Source: Chelydra serpentina (taxonomy: Eukaryota; Chordata; Testudines; Chelydridae). Taken from it: a stretch of DNA of 64,000 nucleotides. The notes below the pieces were generated by a model. That model did not search any database and had not been told where the DNA came from. It was given only the letters and a program-made list of their open reading frames with translations. The stretch lies in contig JBAIAC010000004.1 in assembly GCA_037349315.1 (NCBI GenBank), positions 25,485,001 through 25,549,000 of the forward strand, in the 5' to 3' direction. The translations under genes and the position numbers were made by a program. Below, piece after piece: positions 1 through 11,518 of the stretch (the stretch's first letter is position 1; each line of letters starts with the position of its first letter).

Positions 1-4
1 GGGG

Positions 5-75
5 CAAGTAAGTCCCAGTTCTGCCAGGGTTTGCTGTGTAACCTCAGACAAGTCACTTAATGCTGTCTTTTCAAA
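5..75 (+). repeat. MIR-type SINE fragment
   Basis: The order 'cagttctgcca', then 'gtgtaacct', then 'caagtcactta' matches the central part of MIR/CORE SINEs. It is short and diverged. Confidence 0.45.
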
Positions 76-670
76 CGAGCATCTGTAGCCTTGTGCACAG
101 AAGCCAGAATCTGTGTTTTCACTGGTGTCCCAATAATAATAATAGAAGTCTAGAGCTTTGTGGCACAACCCCCAGCCACACTAAGCACAGTGCATTATCC
201 TGCATATGGCTCACATCCTTGTGCCTTTTTGAGTTTCACCACCATAGGAGCGCTAGGAAAATAAACCATACCAGGATCCTTTCCAAAGCCAGTCCCCTGA
301 GCATGAAGGAAATTTCAGGAGGAGAATCCAGTTGGCAAATAAACTTGGAGGAGAGGGCCAAATGGAAGGCTCATTGCGGGAGCTCAGTGAAGACATGGGT
401 TGGCTTTGGTCAAAGGGAGGGAAAGGCAGGAAAGAGGGCAGCAATGTGAATGGTGCAGAGACTGGTCACCAAGGACTGGGGGTGGAAGGATTACAAGATG
501 CAGAGGAACGGGGGAAAGGAGGAGCTGAACCACACTGACTGGAGAAGTAGGCTGGCTTAGACATCTGGGAAGCTGCAGTTAACCATGTACCACCAGGCAC
601 AGGGCAAGAGTTCCATGCCAAGCAGAGTGTGGGAAGTGGCAGGGGACAAGGAGTGGTAAGATAGGGACTC
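76..670. other. No gene or repeat recognised
   Basis: Open frames here are short and show no domain, compositional or motif signal that I recognise. Confidence 0.5.
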
Positions 671-866
671 TACATCCCCTCAGGGGGTCATGAGGTTATT
701 CCAGGGGGGGTCGCTAGCTGTCAGCCTCCACCTGAAACCCCGCTTTGCCTCCAGCATTTATAATGGAGTTAAATATATAAAAAGTGTTTTTAATTTATAA
801 GGGGGGTCGCACTCAGAGGCTTGCTATGTGAAAGGGGTCACCAGTACAAAAGTTTGAGAACCACTG
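671..866 (-). mobile_element. hAT-type non-autonomous element, one end missing
   Basis: Reverse complement of the same family as the complete element at 14632-14854. The intact terminus at 851-866 reads AGTTTGAGAACCACTG in plus orientation. Shared interior includes the GGGGTCGC tracts and the 'tttttaatttataa' stretch. The other terminal ~30 bp are absent, so the copy is truncated near 671. Confidence 0.75.
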
Positions 867-1573
867 TTAAAGTAATCAGGAGACAAGAGTTGGTGCCTTC
901 CCCGTCTCTACTTCCACTGTAGTTTGGGCTTTAGGTCAGGTGATGCCTGAATCAGTGCTTATGCCTGACTGGCCAGATGATGTTTCTCCATCTCTTTCTA
1001 GCTCTTCCTCTCCTTCACTCTTGCTCTGTTTTTCTCCCATCACCACTATCAATTTCCTCTTTATTTTTATGGAGATGGGAACCACTCTTCCTTTATTGGA
1101 GGCTTCCACACCCTCTTTCTTTTGTCCATTGGGGCCTTCTACACGATCATCCTGTCCTCTCCTCACCACCAGGGGTTAACTGTCTTTTGCCACCCTTTCT
1201 GACCCACTGACAGCAGAATTGCGGAGACCCTAAATTTGGAGGACTGGGGGGCGTGACCTGTAATTACTACACACATGGGTTTTTTCCCCCAGCTCTGGTA
1301 GGTAACTCCTATGACCTCTTAAATCACCCGTGTTCCTGGGCAATTGCTCCCTTTGCCCCCCCACCATCAGCAGGCCTCCCCCCACGGACCTCCCTGTGCC
1401 TAATTAGTGGACTAGAATGGGATGGGAAGGACTAAAGAACTAATTAGCCAATTAATGCAGGGGGTAGAAGGTGTCACAGGAAGGAAGTGCTGAAGGAGGA
1501 AAGTAGGCTAGTGGAACCAGAATCGAGAAGGATGTTTGGGTGGAGAGATGTCTTCTCTCTCCTTGGCAGGAGG
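867..1573. other. No gene or repeat recognised
   Basis: Pyrimidine-rich unique-looking sequence; overlapping short frames on both strands look like chance frames. Confidence 0.5.
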
Positions 1574-1916
1574 CAGGGCCATCTCCAGGAACCAGCTGAC
1601 CAAGCACGTGCTTGGGGCGGCACCTTCTAAGGGGTGGCCAATCTTGGGGCGGCGGGATGGCGCTTGGGGTTTTTTTTTACTTTGGTGGGGTGGCACTTGG
1701 GGGGGTTGTTTTTTTGTTTTTGTTTGGGCAGAGTGGCGCTCGGGGGGAGGGGGGTTGTTTCGGCGGGGCGGTGCTCAGGTTTTTTTTTCTTTCAGCGGGG
1801 CAGCGCTCGGTTTTTTGTTTGGGTTTTTTTTGCTGCAGGGGCGGGGAGGGCGGCGTTCATTTTGTTTGTTTGTTTGTTTTTTGCTTGGGGTAGCAAAAAA
1901 GTTAGAGCCGGCCCTG
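1574..1916. mobile_element. hAT-like non-autonomous element, G-rich
   Basis: Begins CAGGGCC and ends GGCCCTG, the hAT-like CAGGGCCGG terminus, with 'gcttgggg' next to both ends. The interior is a degenerate tandem array of roughly 50-bp G-rich units, each containing a 'ggcgct(c/t)gggg'-like core followed by a T-run. The 8 bp on each side (gcaggagg, gctgaggc) match poorly, so the insertion is old or the edges are slightly off. Frames across it are driven by low complexity. Confidence 0.6.
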
Positions 1917-1924
1917 GCTGAGGC

Positions 1925-2660
1925 TAAAGAGGAACAGATATTGCAAATGCTGTGCTGTATGGATCAGTAAGGTGATGAGGAGAGCAATGTAAATTACATG
2001 GTGGTGTTTAACTGAAGGTCTCCAAACAATCTGTGTAGGCAGATCGGGCACAGCTCTTGCTCTGTCACACCCCCATATTAATCAAAGGGAGTCTATCCTG
2101 ATTTCATCTTGGTTTCAACTCGTGAGGCCATCCAGCCAAGATTTTTGCATTTACTTTTGCCTTTACTGCTTTTCATCACATGTATTTGGAAGATGGGTAT
2201 ATTTCTCACTGAAGGCAATCTAATTGCTAACGCTGTTCATATTTATTTTTCCCTTCCTATTTTTGCTTTTGGTAACTGGTGATACCTGGATTATGAATTC
2301 GCCAGCTTTTCCTACTTAATAACCCAAGCTTTCACAGATATTTGGATCTAGTGTAAAAAAAGGTATCAGATAAATGTAGCTCCTCATCATTACCTATTGC
2401 TGGATTTAAAAAAAAAATATTGATGTATCTGAAAAGCAGCTTTACTCAGAGCATGAAACTAATTCAAGTGATCTTAGTCAAAGCTGAACGCAAGAGCAAT
2501 CTAGTTATTTCCACAGACACCTCTCTTACCCAGTGTCTCCAGCAGGATGCCAGACAACATGCATTGCCTCATCACAAATGCTTCCTGGCGGTTCAAACAC
2601 TTGATCCATAAAAAGGTCAATTTATAGATTAAATTAACATTAAAGAATGTGGGTCTCGCG
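1925..2660. other. No gene or repeat recognised
   Basis: AT-rich, apparently unique sequence. Confidence 0.5.
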
Positions 2661-2664
2661 TAGC

Positions 2665-2800
2665 ACAGAGGTGCTTGTAGCATTCAGAGACCCCAATCAG
2701 GATCAAAGACTAGCTGTGCTATGCAATGTGCAAACAGGTAGCAAAAGTTAATCTCCCCATCCAAAGAGCTCACTACCTGATTTAAGATGAGATGCAAGAA
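2665..2800 (-). repeat. Old L2/MIR-type repeat fragment
   Basis: Contains 'gtgctatgcaatgtgcaaac' followed by 'atccaaagagctcacta', the reverse complement of the recurring LINE-tail pattern also seen at 3040-3205 and 14505-14623. Strongly diverged. Confidence 0.4.
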
Positions 2801-3039
2801 ACAAGTGTAACAAACACTCAGTTGGGAGGATGAGGGTAATGATAGATAAGAACATGGATACATAGACTAGCAATGAACAACTGGATAATCTTGCTCCAGC
2901 TCCAGGGGGAAAGCCTATTTAGTTCATAGCTAGGCCTTCCCTTCCTTCAGGAGGACCCGAGGACCTCATCCACTAAGTCATGAGAAAAGCTGCTGGCTAC
3001 CAGTGACTAGTGTGACCATTGCAACTGCCTTGCCTGCTA

Positions 3040-3205
3040 CCTTGTCCTCCCATCTCCTCCAAACCCATTTGTCTGTCTATTCACCTGTCTAAATCCTACA
3101 TCGTGAGCTCTCTGGTTCAGGGACCATCTGTGTCACTTTTTTGTACAGTGCCTCGCAGTGGGGCCCTGCTTCCTGACTGGGGTCCTTAGGCACTACATCA
3201 ATAAG
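3040..3205 (+). repeat. L2-like LINE 3' end
   Basis: Contains 'gtgagctctctggttcaggg', 'ttttgtacagtgcctcgca' and 'ggcactacatcaataa', the order typical of L2-type LINE 3' ends in amniotes. Confidence 0.45.
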
Positions 3206-4125
3206 ACCTATAAGCAGAGTCTGTACGTGGAGGTGACAACATCCCATGTATTAGTTGTGTCCAGGTTGTCCCTCACTGCTGGGAATCCTAGACCATCTCA
3301 TTCCAGGAATGGTCAAAATGGGGCTCAAATGTCTGCTAATTTGATATTATTCAATAATTATGGCTTGTGCTGCCTTCAAACAGAGAGCTTAGTAGCACGT
3401 ACTTATAAAGCAATGCTGAGGAGCAGGTAAATCCCAGTGTTTATTTTGGCTGTGATTTTCAAAGGGTCCTATGGAAACCATCTCCCTTTGACTTTCAGCA
3501 GGACCATACATGTGCCATATGTTACAGGAAGTCCTGAGCTGTACCCCATTACTGTATATCTGAGGTCACTGGCACAGGCCCCCGTTGGAGACAGGATACT
3601 GGAATGGATGGACTTGGTTCTCGTGCAGCCTGGCAATTCCTGTGTTCTCAGGTAAGATTACCAGATATATAAAATACCCAGAAATTATAGGTTGTTTTTT
3701 CTATGCCAGTTTATTTTCCTTCTAGTCAGTATTATCCATCTGGGGCTATAAACCTGGTGCTAAGCACAGAGCTTTCTCTCAAAGGTAAGAAAGCATCACG
3801 CTTACATTCAAAATAGTAGAGAATGGAAGAGACAGAAATTGGGCGGGGGGAGGCTTTATGAAGCATTTGGACTGATTATCCGGCGAGAAAACAAACATTG
3901 TCAGACTGAGGCAGAGCAAGTTCTGTTCAAAACAGACAAGGAAACATCCCCTCTTCTTATTGACAGGATGACAGAAAGGTAGAAGATCTAAAGCTGTTAC
4001 ATGCACGACGATTGCAACAGCTAGTTTCACTCCCTGCCATGTGACACTCGATCCCTCTCTAGGAGAGGAACAGATTCACGAACAACTTTGTTTTGGAAAT
4101 GTGCGGCTCTTGCTTTTGAAACTAA
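3206..4125. other. No gene or repeat recognised
   Basis: Short frames only. Nothing supports a gene. Confidence 0.5.
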
Positions 4126-4210
4126 GGGCCAGATCCTCAGCTGATGTAAATTGAGACAGTTCCATTGCCTTAGATGGAGCAAGGCCAGCTTACACTGACT
4201 GAAGATTTGG
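4126..4210. repeat. Self-complementary MITE-like repeat
   Basis: The left arm 'ccagatcctcagctgatgta' is an imperfect reverse complement of the right arm 'cttacactgactgaagattt'. Same arm motif as at 40445-40530 and 13847-13911. Confidence 0.55.
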
Positions 4211-4261
4211 TGTGGCATGTTTAGCTTCCTAGACAAGAAAATAAATATTAAAAACAACATA

Positions 4262-4333
4262 GGGTGAAATCTTTGTTTCACTGACATCAATGGTGGTTTT
4301 GTTGTTTACTTCAGTGGGACCAGGATTTCACCC
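4262..4333. repeat. Self-complementary MITE-like repeat
   Basis: GGGTGAAATC at the left and GATTTCACCC at the right are exact reverse complements; the centre contains 'tcactgacatcaatgg' and 'acttcagtggg', which also pair. Confidence 0.6.
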
Positions 4334-4339
4334 ATGGCC

Positions 4340-5096
4340 ATAACCCCTGCATTCCTTGTTTGCCTCATGTTTGTACGGAGGTCAGGTTTTGGGTGTGCAA
4401 GAAAAGCAGGATCAGGCACCATGTACATTTCTTTGGAAAGTATTTATGTGTCTGCAGCCCCTGCATGTTGTTGTACATTTACAATGAGAGATCAAAATTG
4501 CAAGCCTCCAAGAGAGGGATCCAACAGTGTGAAATATATCAACCTCAGTGCTGAGTGCCCTCACAAGCGCCTCTGCACAACTTAAACCCCCCTTAAGCCC
4601 GGTGATAAAGGAAATAGTGGGGCACAAGTGGTCCATGAATTTCACTATTAATGACACTAAATAACTTGGACCAAGTCCTAACATGTGCTGCATTGTCTTT
4701 GAAGTTAATGGGAGTTCCAGCTGTTCAGCATCTCAGAGGGCCGGACTGACCACATGCACAGGAATGGTCCTCTCCACTCACAAACCACATATCCTGTGTA
4801 GAAAGAGGGGAGTGCCACTTCCACCACATCATTCCAACGCTTCCTTTCCCATCACTTCACTTACCCTGTGCTGAAGCCACTGCCCTACAGCTCCATAGAG
4901 ACTTCCGGAGTGGCACCAGGGGGCAGGAAGGAGATGTGACACCACCCACCTACCCTGTTCTGGCATTTCCAAGAGGAAATCCAGGCAGGAGGCAATCTCT
5001 TTCAGTACTATATCACTTCCCTCTAAGTCCGGTCATAAGCACTGCAAGAGGACCACACAACTCCTGTCTTGGGGTAGGGGTGGCAGCAGAACCAGT
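4340..5096. other. No gene or repeat recognised
   Basis: No convincing coding or repeat structure seen. Confidence 0.5.
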
Positions 5097-6553
5097 TGTG
5101 ACAGGATCCCCAGGGTGCAGCCTAGGACTGTGCCCCCTTAATTCTCCAGCCTGAGCTGTCTCTCACAATACCTTGCTAGTCACAAGCAGCAAACCCCTCC
5201 AGGCGCTGTTATCATTCAGCACAACTACATGTGGAGCCCCACACCCATCTTGATTGCATGAATTGCATGATAGCTGCTTTCAACTACCTGAAAGGGGGTT
5301 CCAAGGAGAATGGATCTAGACTGTTCTCAGTGGTAGAAGATGACAGAACAAGGAGTAATGGTCTCAAGTTGCAGAGGGGGAGGTTTGGGTTGGATATTAG
5401 GAAAAACTTTTTCACTAGTAGGGTGGTGAAGCACTGGAATGGGTTACCTAGGGAGGTGGTGGAATCTCCTTCCTTAGAGGTTTTTAAGGTCAGGCTTGAC
5501 AAAGCCCTGGCTGGGATGATCTAGTTGGAGTTGGTCCTGCTCTGAGCAGGGGGTTGGACTAGATGACCTCCTGAGGTCCCTTCCAACCCTGAGATTCTAT
5601 GATTCTATGAATGCTCCCAGAGGCACTCGTGAATCTCACAGAGAAAGGCACCACCCAAATCCCCCCAGCTCCTAGTTGTACCTCAGGAATATGCCACCTT
5701 GCACTGCTCAACACCCTTTCTTCAGCAATGCAAATTTATTGGCTCACTACTTCATCAATGGACAGTGGATATACACCAACCTTTGAAAACATGAGCAGAT
5801 TTACCAAGCACTTCAGGCAAACTCACTGGTAAAGATAAACAGTAAAACAAGTTTAATGATTACAAAAATAGATTTTAAGTGATTATAAGTGATAGGGGAA
5901 AAGTCAGAGTAGTTACTGAAAGAAAAGAAAATATAAGCATGCAGTCTAAACGCTCAACCCCATTAGACTTGGTGACATCTAGCTTAGGCAGTTTTTCTCA
6001 TCCTATTGGATATTGCAGTTCAGAGTACACAGGTTTCACTCTTGAAACCTGGGCCAATGTCCTCTGTTGGAGTCTTCTGAGTGTCCTTGTTGCTAGTTGC
6101 AGCATAGGTGGGGGAAGGAAAAAAGGCAAAACATGGAGCCACTGTGTTCTGTTTTATACCCTTAGTCCATGCGCTTGGAGAACACAAGTCCAGGCATATC
6201 TGGTGGACATTACTAAGTCCTCAGGCAAAGTTGAGCAATTCCCTTGGTGTGGCCTTGTGCAAGAGGGTCATTGCATTGTAACTCCCTTGCTGGACAATGG
6301 CTGTTTATGGCTGTTCGAAACCCACCTACATGTTGGTTACTTTCCTTGCTGTTGTCTCTGGGGAGCTAATATCTGGGCGATTCCCAACTTACAGGATCTT
6401 TTAGTGACAACCATACAACACAATCTCATAACTTCATATGCACTAATGATGTACATATTTAGATAGAACAATGACTTTCAGCAGATCATAACGTTTCCCC
6501 TGATACCTCACATGGCATACAATTATATATAAATGAGGAATATGGGGGTTACA
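5097..6553 (-). mobile_element. LTR of an endogenous retrovirus-like element, interrupted by a CR1 tail
   Basis: Read on the minus strand the sequence starts TGTAACCCCC at 6553 and ends CCTGTCACA at 5097, giving the TG...CA boundaries of an LTR. A TATA-like GGTATAAAAC lies near 6160 on the minus strand, and an AATAAA-type signal lies further downstream. The CR1 fragment at 5268-5611 splits it. I find no matching 5-bp duplication at the two edges, so this may be a diverged solo LTR or one end may be misplaced. No retroviral protein frame is present. Confidence 0.6.
5268..5611 (+). mobile_element. CR1 LINE, 5'-truncated 3' end
   Basis: Encodes the last ~80 residues of the CR1 ORF2 protein (from [17 protein letters not shown] to the terminal DKALAGMI and stop), then the CR1 3' UTR 'ggttggactagatgacctcc', ending in GATTCTATGATTCTATGA. 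It is nearly identical to the matching part of the CR1 copies at 30850-31191 and 59906-60260. It inserted into the LTR at 5097-6553. Confidence 0.9.
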
Positions 6554-6559
6554 GGGTTC

Positions 6560-7063
6560 TCCCCCATGGTATGTAAGATCACACCAGTCTCCCTTTACAT
6601 GTGGTGGAAAGGGCCTGTTCCTTCACCGTGGATCGTCCAGTACTGTGGGGGTTAGGTCAGGCCACAGCCTCCAAAATTCAGTGATGGTTGGCCCATTAGT
6701 CCTGTTTTCTGCAGAATAAAGACCGGATCCTGAAATTTTTACCTTTGCAGGGCTTTCAGGATTGTTCTTCTACCTGAAATTCTGAAAAATACTCCGAATT
6801 GTTTTTTTCTTTTGAAAATTGCTACAAGCAGCAGATCAGCTTCTTGAAACAACAAGGAAATAATATGGGTCTGTTTAATTACTGTGCTTTAAAGTTGAGA
6901 AGCTGCAAGATGTGTATTATAGCAGAAAGCGTGATTATTATTTGTCAGAAACTGCACTCACGAGGCATAAGGCACTGTACCATCATAAAGGAAAGGCGTT
7001 TCCGCAGTGACCCTAGAAACTAGAGAGACTAAGTAAAGTGAACAAAGTGAGGATTGACCTTGT
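6560..7063. other. No gene or repeat recognised
   Basis: Nothing identified. Confidence 0.5.
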
Positions 7064-7965
7064 GTGACAGGGTTTATGAACCCCATGCTAAGGCTTAGAC
7101 AAGGGAAGGGCTGGAGCAGTACCCTAAGGCACTGCTGATTATGCTTTGGGGGAAGACTGGTATAAAGGGAGATTCCTCAGCCCTAGGTCAGGGAGGAAAG
7201 TAAGAGGCCATTTCCTGGAGGAGCACTGCAACATAAGAGGAAACTTCTGGAGGGGGAACCTGGCTGTGAGTCATGAGCAAGGGCTCCAAGCAGGGCGATG
7301 GAAGCTCCCTACAAGTAGGGGCACCACCAGCACCAGAACTGTGGCCCCAGCCCCCACCAGCCCTTCCCACCAAACCTCTGCCCTTGCACCACCCTTCTCC
7401 CCCCAACCTCGCACCACCCCCTCCCCCTGAGGCCCTGCCCTCATGCTGCCCTTCCCCCTGAGGCCCCGACCCCACTTGCTCCTCTCCACCCCCTTCCCCC
7501 ATCACTCACCCTTATGGCCAGTAAAAAGTGAGGGGGCCATGGCCCCCTGCTCCCCTTTCCCCCATTCCAGCACCCCTGGCTCAAAGAACACAAGCATCGA
7601 CCCTATAATGTGGAGATTTGGAAGTAAAAACGAATTCCACTATGGCCATGCCCCAAATTTTGATGCATCGGTGGTAGGAAGTGGCCATGAGGGAGGTGAT
7701 CAAGTAGGCATCCAAACTTAGGCCAGTGCACACTGCTTTACTTTCAGGGCGCTGGATCAATACCTAGGTGGAGAGGGAGAGTCTAGGGTCCCTCTACCCA
7801 TCCCGGCGCTATGACCCCTGACCCCAAGGAGGGCACATGTAGGGGTTACTAAAGAGGCCAGTCCAGCTAAGACCTCAGGCAAGGGCTGGGCCACATTGAA
7901 CTGTCAGAAAGACTGGAGTCGGAAGCCCAGACCAATAGGCTTGCTGGCCAAACAAACCACCTCAC
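7064..7965 (+). mobile_element. Possible LTR fragment
   Basis: Starts TGTGACAGGG like other LTRs in the window and has a TATA-like GGTATAAAGGG about 110 bp in. The downstream edge is not clear and no target duplication was found. Its interior seems broken by a C-rich insertion at about 7310-7578. Confidence 0.35.
7310..7578 (-). mobile_element. Possible hAT-like non-autonomous element, C-rich
   Basis: The right edge reads CCAGCACCCCTG, reverse complement of CAGGGGTGCTGG, a terminus also seen at 31364. The interior is a C-rich low-complexity tract, which explains the long proline-rich and glycine-rich frames on both strands. The left terminus is unclear. Confidence 0.35.
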
Positions 7966-8014
7966 TACACCAGGTCTTAATCATTATTATTTGAATTAGA
8001 GACCCCAGCTAAGA

Positions 8015-8232
8015 TTAGGCCCCATTGCACTGGTGCTGTATACATACCTAACGAGAGGCAGTCCCTGCCTTGAAGAACTTGCAATCTAATTAGACAAGAG
8101 AGCCGAAGGCTGGAAGAAAGGAAGTGTTATTATCCCCATTTTTCGAGAAATTAGGTGACTTTCCAAGGTCACACAAGAAATCTGTGGCAGAGGTGGGAAT
8201 TAAACCCTAATCTCTTACATTCCAGGCCAGTC
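8015..8232 (-). repeat. MIR/L2-type repeat
   Basis: Contains 'gcagtccctgccttgaagaa', then 'ttatccccattttt', then 'aaggtcacacaagaaatctg' and 'ggcagaggtgggaatta'. These are the reverse-complement landmarks of MIR/CORE SINEs with an L2-like flank. Confidence 0.55.
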
Positions 8233-8239
8233 CATCCTT

Positions 8240-9200
8240 CCCCAAAATTAAAGTATATAGACTGCTATCCCCTGTCTCCTCCATCGTGCTTTTATTAATC
8301 AGCCCATTGCTTGTAGGTAACAAAGCAGAAATAGGTCATCATGAGGGGTTTAAATAAGGAGAGGGGGCACTGGTCTTATGAACCAGTCAGTGAAGGGTAC
8401 TGCAGCCTAATGAACAGGGTGGAAGAAAGCACGGAGGAGGGGACAATGGTGTATGGAGGCTGCCATTGCTGGTGGGTGGAGTGAAGAGGACACAAAAAGA
8501 GCCCACTGCACCTTTCACAGACCACCCCCTCCCACATTTAATAGTTATGGAGCCTGATCCTGGTGCACTGTAGTAAATGGGAGTTTTGTCTTTAGTGGGA
8601 GCAAATTTGGGCCTTTAATATGCAATACACTTGCAATAATTTTCTTCAGGGAAATGTGGCACACGTTTTTGTGAATGAATTTAGACCCAACAGGGAACAG
8701 AGTAAGATGTTGGTAATAGGAAAAACCTACCGGAGGTGCAGCTGAGACTGGAAGATATTTACATTTGTTCATACTAGTGACAACACCAGCTTCCCTCCAT
8801 TGTCCCTCTTAACACTTCTGTATCGGGTGTTGAGAAATAACATTTAGTTACTAGTTCTGTGAAAGAAAATTAACATGAGAAGATGACAACATACAGCATT
8901 CCTTGGCTTCTACATCAGATTTGAATACACTGGGCCTGATTTTCCATTGCCCTCTACCTCGTGTAACCATTTATACCCATGTAAAATGGGTGTGTAAATT
9001 ACCATTCTGATCTTTTTGGACTCACTTTTTCCACTAGTACTACGGTTATGCAAGGTTCAGGTCAATGGAGCGTTAGGCCACTGGTCCACATGTTCAAAAC
9101 TGGATACAACTGTCAGAGTCTACACCTAGGACCTCAGGCCCAGGTCCTCAAAGATATTTAGGGAAGTAAATTACATTGATCTGGGCCTTATTTCTTGATG
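8240..9200. other. No gene; one possible MITE fragment
   Basis: Around 8548-8617 there is a short 'gcctgatcctggtgcac...gggagttttg' stretch reminiscent of the self-complementary repeats. The rest is unrecognised. Confidence 0.45.
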
Positions 9201-9204
9201 TGTC

Positions 9205-9420
9205 ACCTTTTCCTTCTGCTTCACCAATGTATCAAGCCCAACTAATCTCCTTCTCCCACTCTGGTCTCAGTGCCATTTCTCCTTGCTGTCCCCTATGTAT
9301 GGAATGCCCTCCCTAATGATTGCAGCCTCTTCAGAGCAGAAACCCTATTCCTTTTGTGTTTTGTACAGTATCAAATGTTATCAGCGTTTAAATAATAATA
9401 CTTCTAGCACCATCATGGTA
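9205..9420 (+). repeat. L2-like LINE 3' end, decayed
   Basis: Contains 'ggaatgccctccctaatgat', 'cagagcagaaaccctattcc' and 'ttttgtacagtatcaaatg' followed by an AATAATA stretch, the order of an L2-type tail. Confidence 0.4.
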
Positions 9421-9979
9421 TAGCTGGTATTCCTCAAGCTTTGAGGTGTAAGCTGAGGCTCTATCTGAAATAGAGATATCTACTCGCCAATTGGTAGTAC
9501 TCTACAGGTTAAAATATTTACAGTGTGATCATGGCTATTGTATGAATATGGATAAATGAAAGATAGTAATACCACTATGTAGAGAAAGAGGTACATAGCT
9601 TCATGGAGAGAGAGCTCTCAACCTGAGTGTACATGTGCTAAATATTACATAGCTTTCTCAGTAGGAAAACAGTGGTCTATTATTGCTGGTCCACTAGAAC
9701 TATGTAAATATTAATAATTGACTACTAAAGATGTGTATTGAGTTTTGCAAAACAAATCAAGGTGGACTCCCTGCCCTGAAGAATTTACAATCAGATGACC
9801 AAATTCTGCACTCTTTAATCAAACAAGACTCCCAGCGAAATTGCCTGAGCCCTGAAAAATGCCAATACCCTATCTACATTACAACGCCCACCATTACACT
9901 GACAGTGGGCACCAATTGTGAACTATAGATCTCATTTTTGTAGGTGTAGATGCAATTACTTACTGGTATGCAGTTTAAG
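9421..9979. other. No gene or repeat recognised
   Basis: AT-rich. A short 'ccctgccctgaagaatttac' near 9768 suggests a small L2/MIR remnant. Confidence 0.45.
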
Positions 9980-10262
9980 ACTTATCAGAGAGTGCATCAT
10001 ATCCCAAAGCACAATTCTGCTGTGCTCTAAAACATCTTGGTGTCTTATTAATAAGTTAATTGAATTCCACTGTAATTTTCCCCCTATTAGGCATCTAAGC
10101 CTGTCATTGACTGATAGACAGATGAATTTGGAGATATTAAAGAGCTTCATAAGAAGATGAACATCCATACCTAAATTATCATGAAAGAGGAAAAGTTAAT
10201 AAGGGACTGTTACAGTATTTCATGGGAAATTTGATATGGTAACCATTGCAAGCCCAGTCTTG
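9980..10262 (+). repeat. Copy A of an unclassified ~285-bp repeat
   Basis: Aligns by eye with 16940-17235 in the same orientation. Shared blocks include 'catatcccaaagcaca', 'taataagttaattgaattcc', 'gtcattgactgatagacag' and 'gaggaaaagttaataaggga'. No terminal repeats or coding frame, so the family is unknown. Confidence 0.75.
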
Positions 10263-10494
10263 TTCCCATTGATGTCAGTGGCAGTTTTGCCTGAGTAAAG
10301 TCTGCAGTATCAATGAGAATTTGCCTGAGCAAGGACTACATTTTGCCTATAAGTCAAGCCAATTGCAGCAGAAGATGAATACTGGGAAAGATGACAAAAC
10401 TGGAGATATCATGCAGTTTCTTGGGTGTTGAATATATATTATCTATAGGGTCAAGATAGTCAGCAGTACCCACGGATCCAGCAAAAATTGAGGC

Positions 10495-10930
10495 ATGCTG
10501 TATCTCTGCAACGTTTGACACAGTAGACCATCAGGTATTGCTAATCCACTTAGCGGTAGATGGTTCAGCAGTACAGTGGCTCCAATTGTTGCTCTGTTGA
10601 GGAGGTCAGAGTATGATTATGGGTAGCTGAGCCTACTCTCCACAGGCCCTCACCTATACAGTCCCACAATGAGCCACACTAGCCCCTAGTCTCTTTAATA
10701 TCTAGATGGGCCCACAGAGATAGAGAGACTCCATGGCCTCAGGTGCCAACAGTATGACGATGACACTCAACTATAAATCTCATTCTCAGCTGATGCAACC
10801 ATTGCCACTCCTAAAGTGTCAGAATGGCGAGCAGGCTGAAGAGCAGCTGGCTCAAACTGAAACCATGGAAGACTGAAGTGATGCTGGTTAAAAAAGGGAA
10901 ACGCTTTAAAGGAGAGGTTGTCTCCACCTT
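10495..10930 (+). pseudogene. Decayed L2-like LINE reverse transcriptase
   Basis: With frame breaks, the plus strand translates to fragments such as FDTVDHQVLLIHLA (RT motif A region), a residual SLFNI (motif B region), and later SSWLKLKPWKTEVMLV, which resembles the 'WM..N.LKLN..KTE.L' block of L2-type reverse transcriptases. Stop codons and frameshifts are frequent, so it is inactive. L2 versus a distant CR1 clade cannot be settled by eye. Confidence 0.5.
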
Positions 10931-11005
10931 CCATTGAATGCCCATGGCACCTCAAACTGGGCACCAAAAAAACCTGAGGCATCCAAATCACTAGTCACTT
11001 TTGAA

Positions 11006-11373
11006 AATAAGAACAGCCATACTGGGTCAGACCAAAGGTCCATCTAGCCTAGTATTCTGTCATACAATCATAGATATTCAGGGTTGGAAGGGACCTTAGT
11101 AGGTCATCTAGTCCAACCCCCTGCTCAAAGCAGGACCAATCCCCAATTTTTGCCCCAGATCCCCAAATGGCCCCCTCAAGGATTGAGCTCACAACCCTGG
11201 GTTTAGCAGGCCAATGCTCAAACCACTGAGCTATCCCTCCCCCCACTGTCTTCTGACAGTGGCCAATGCCAGGTGCCCCAAAGGGAATGAACAGAACAGG
11301 TAATCATCAAGTGATCCATCCCCTGTCGCCCATTCTCAGCTTCTGGCAAACAGAGACTAGGGACACCATCTTG
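11006..11373 (+). repeat. Unclassified interspersed repeat, split by a SINE
   Basis: Starts 'aagaacagccatactgggtc' and 'agaccaaaggtccatctag', and resumes after the SINE with 'ctgacagtggccaatgccag' and 'cagaacaggtaatcatcaag'. A second, unsplit copy lies on the minus strand at 54640-54832. Possibly a LINE 3' region. Confidence 0.7.
11062..11245 (-). mobile_element. tRNA-derived SINE with CR1 tail
   Basis: On the minus strand it starts GGGGGGAGGGATAGCTCAGT (A-box) and continues to a B-box GAGCTCAATCC. It ends in a CR1-like 3' tail ('ggttggactagatgac', 'cccttccaaccctga'). CTGTC occurs at 11057-11061 and 11246-11250 and is the likely target duplication. It inserted into the repeat at 11006-11373. 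Confidence 0.9.
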
Positions 11374-11518
11374 CTTCTACATAGACAAACCACATGAAGT
11401 TGGGGTACATAGGTTTTATCAGCATGGGTTTAAGATGGCTTTTATAATTCACAGGTGATAAAGCCAAAAATGAATCCTAAATAAATACCCATAGCATCTT
11501 AACACTACACCATCACAT

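Noticed and set aside
1536..1970. Three overlapping plus-strand frames of up to 144 residues
   Set aside because: They run through a G/T-rich hAT-like element and are rich in Gly/Phe/Trp only because of low complexity.
5879..6466. A 195-residue open frame on the plus strand
   Set aside because: It lies antisense inside an LTR and has no protein-domain features.
7146..7721. Proline-rich and glycine-rich frames on both strands
   Set aside because: They follow from a C-rich low-complexity insertion; all frames are open for composition reasons.
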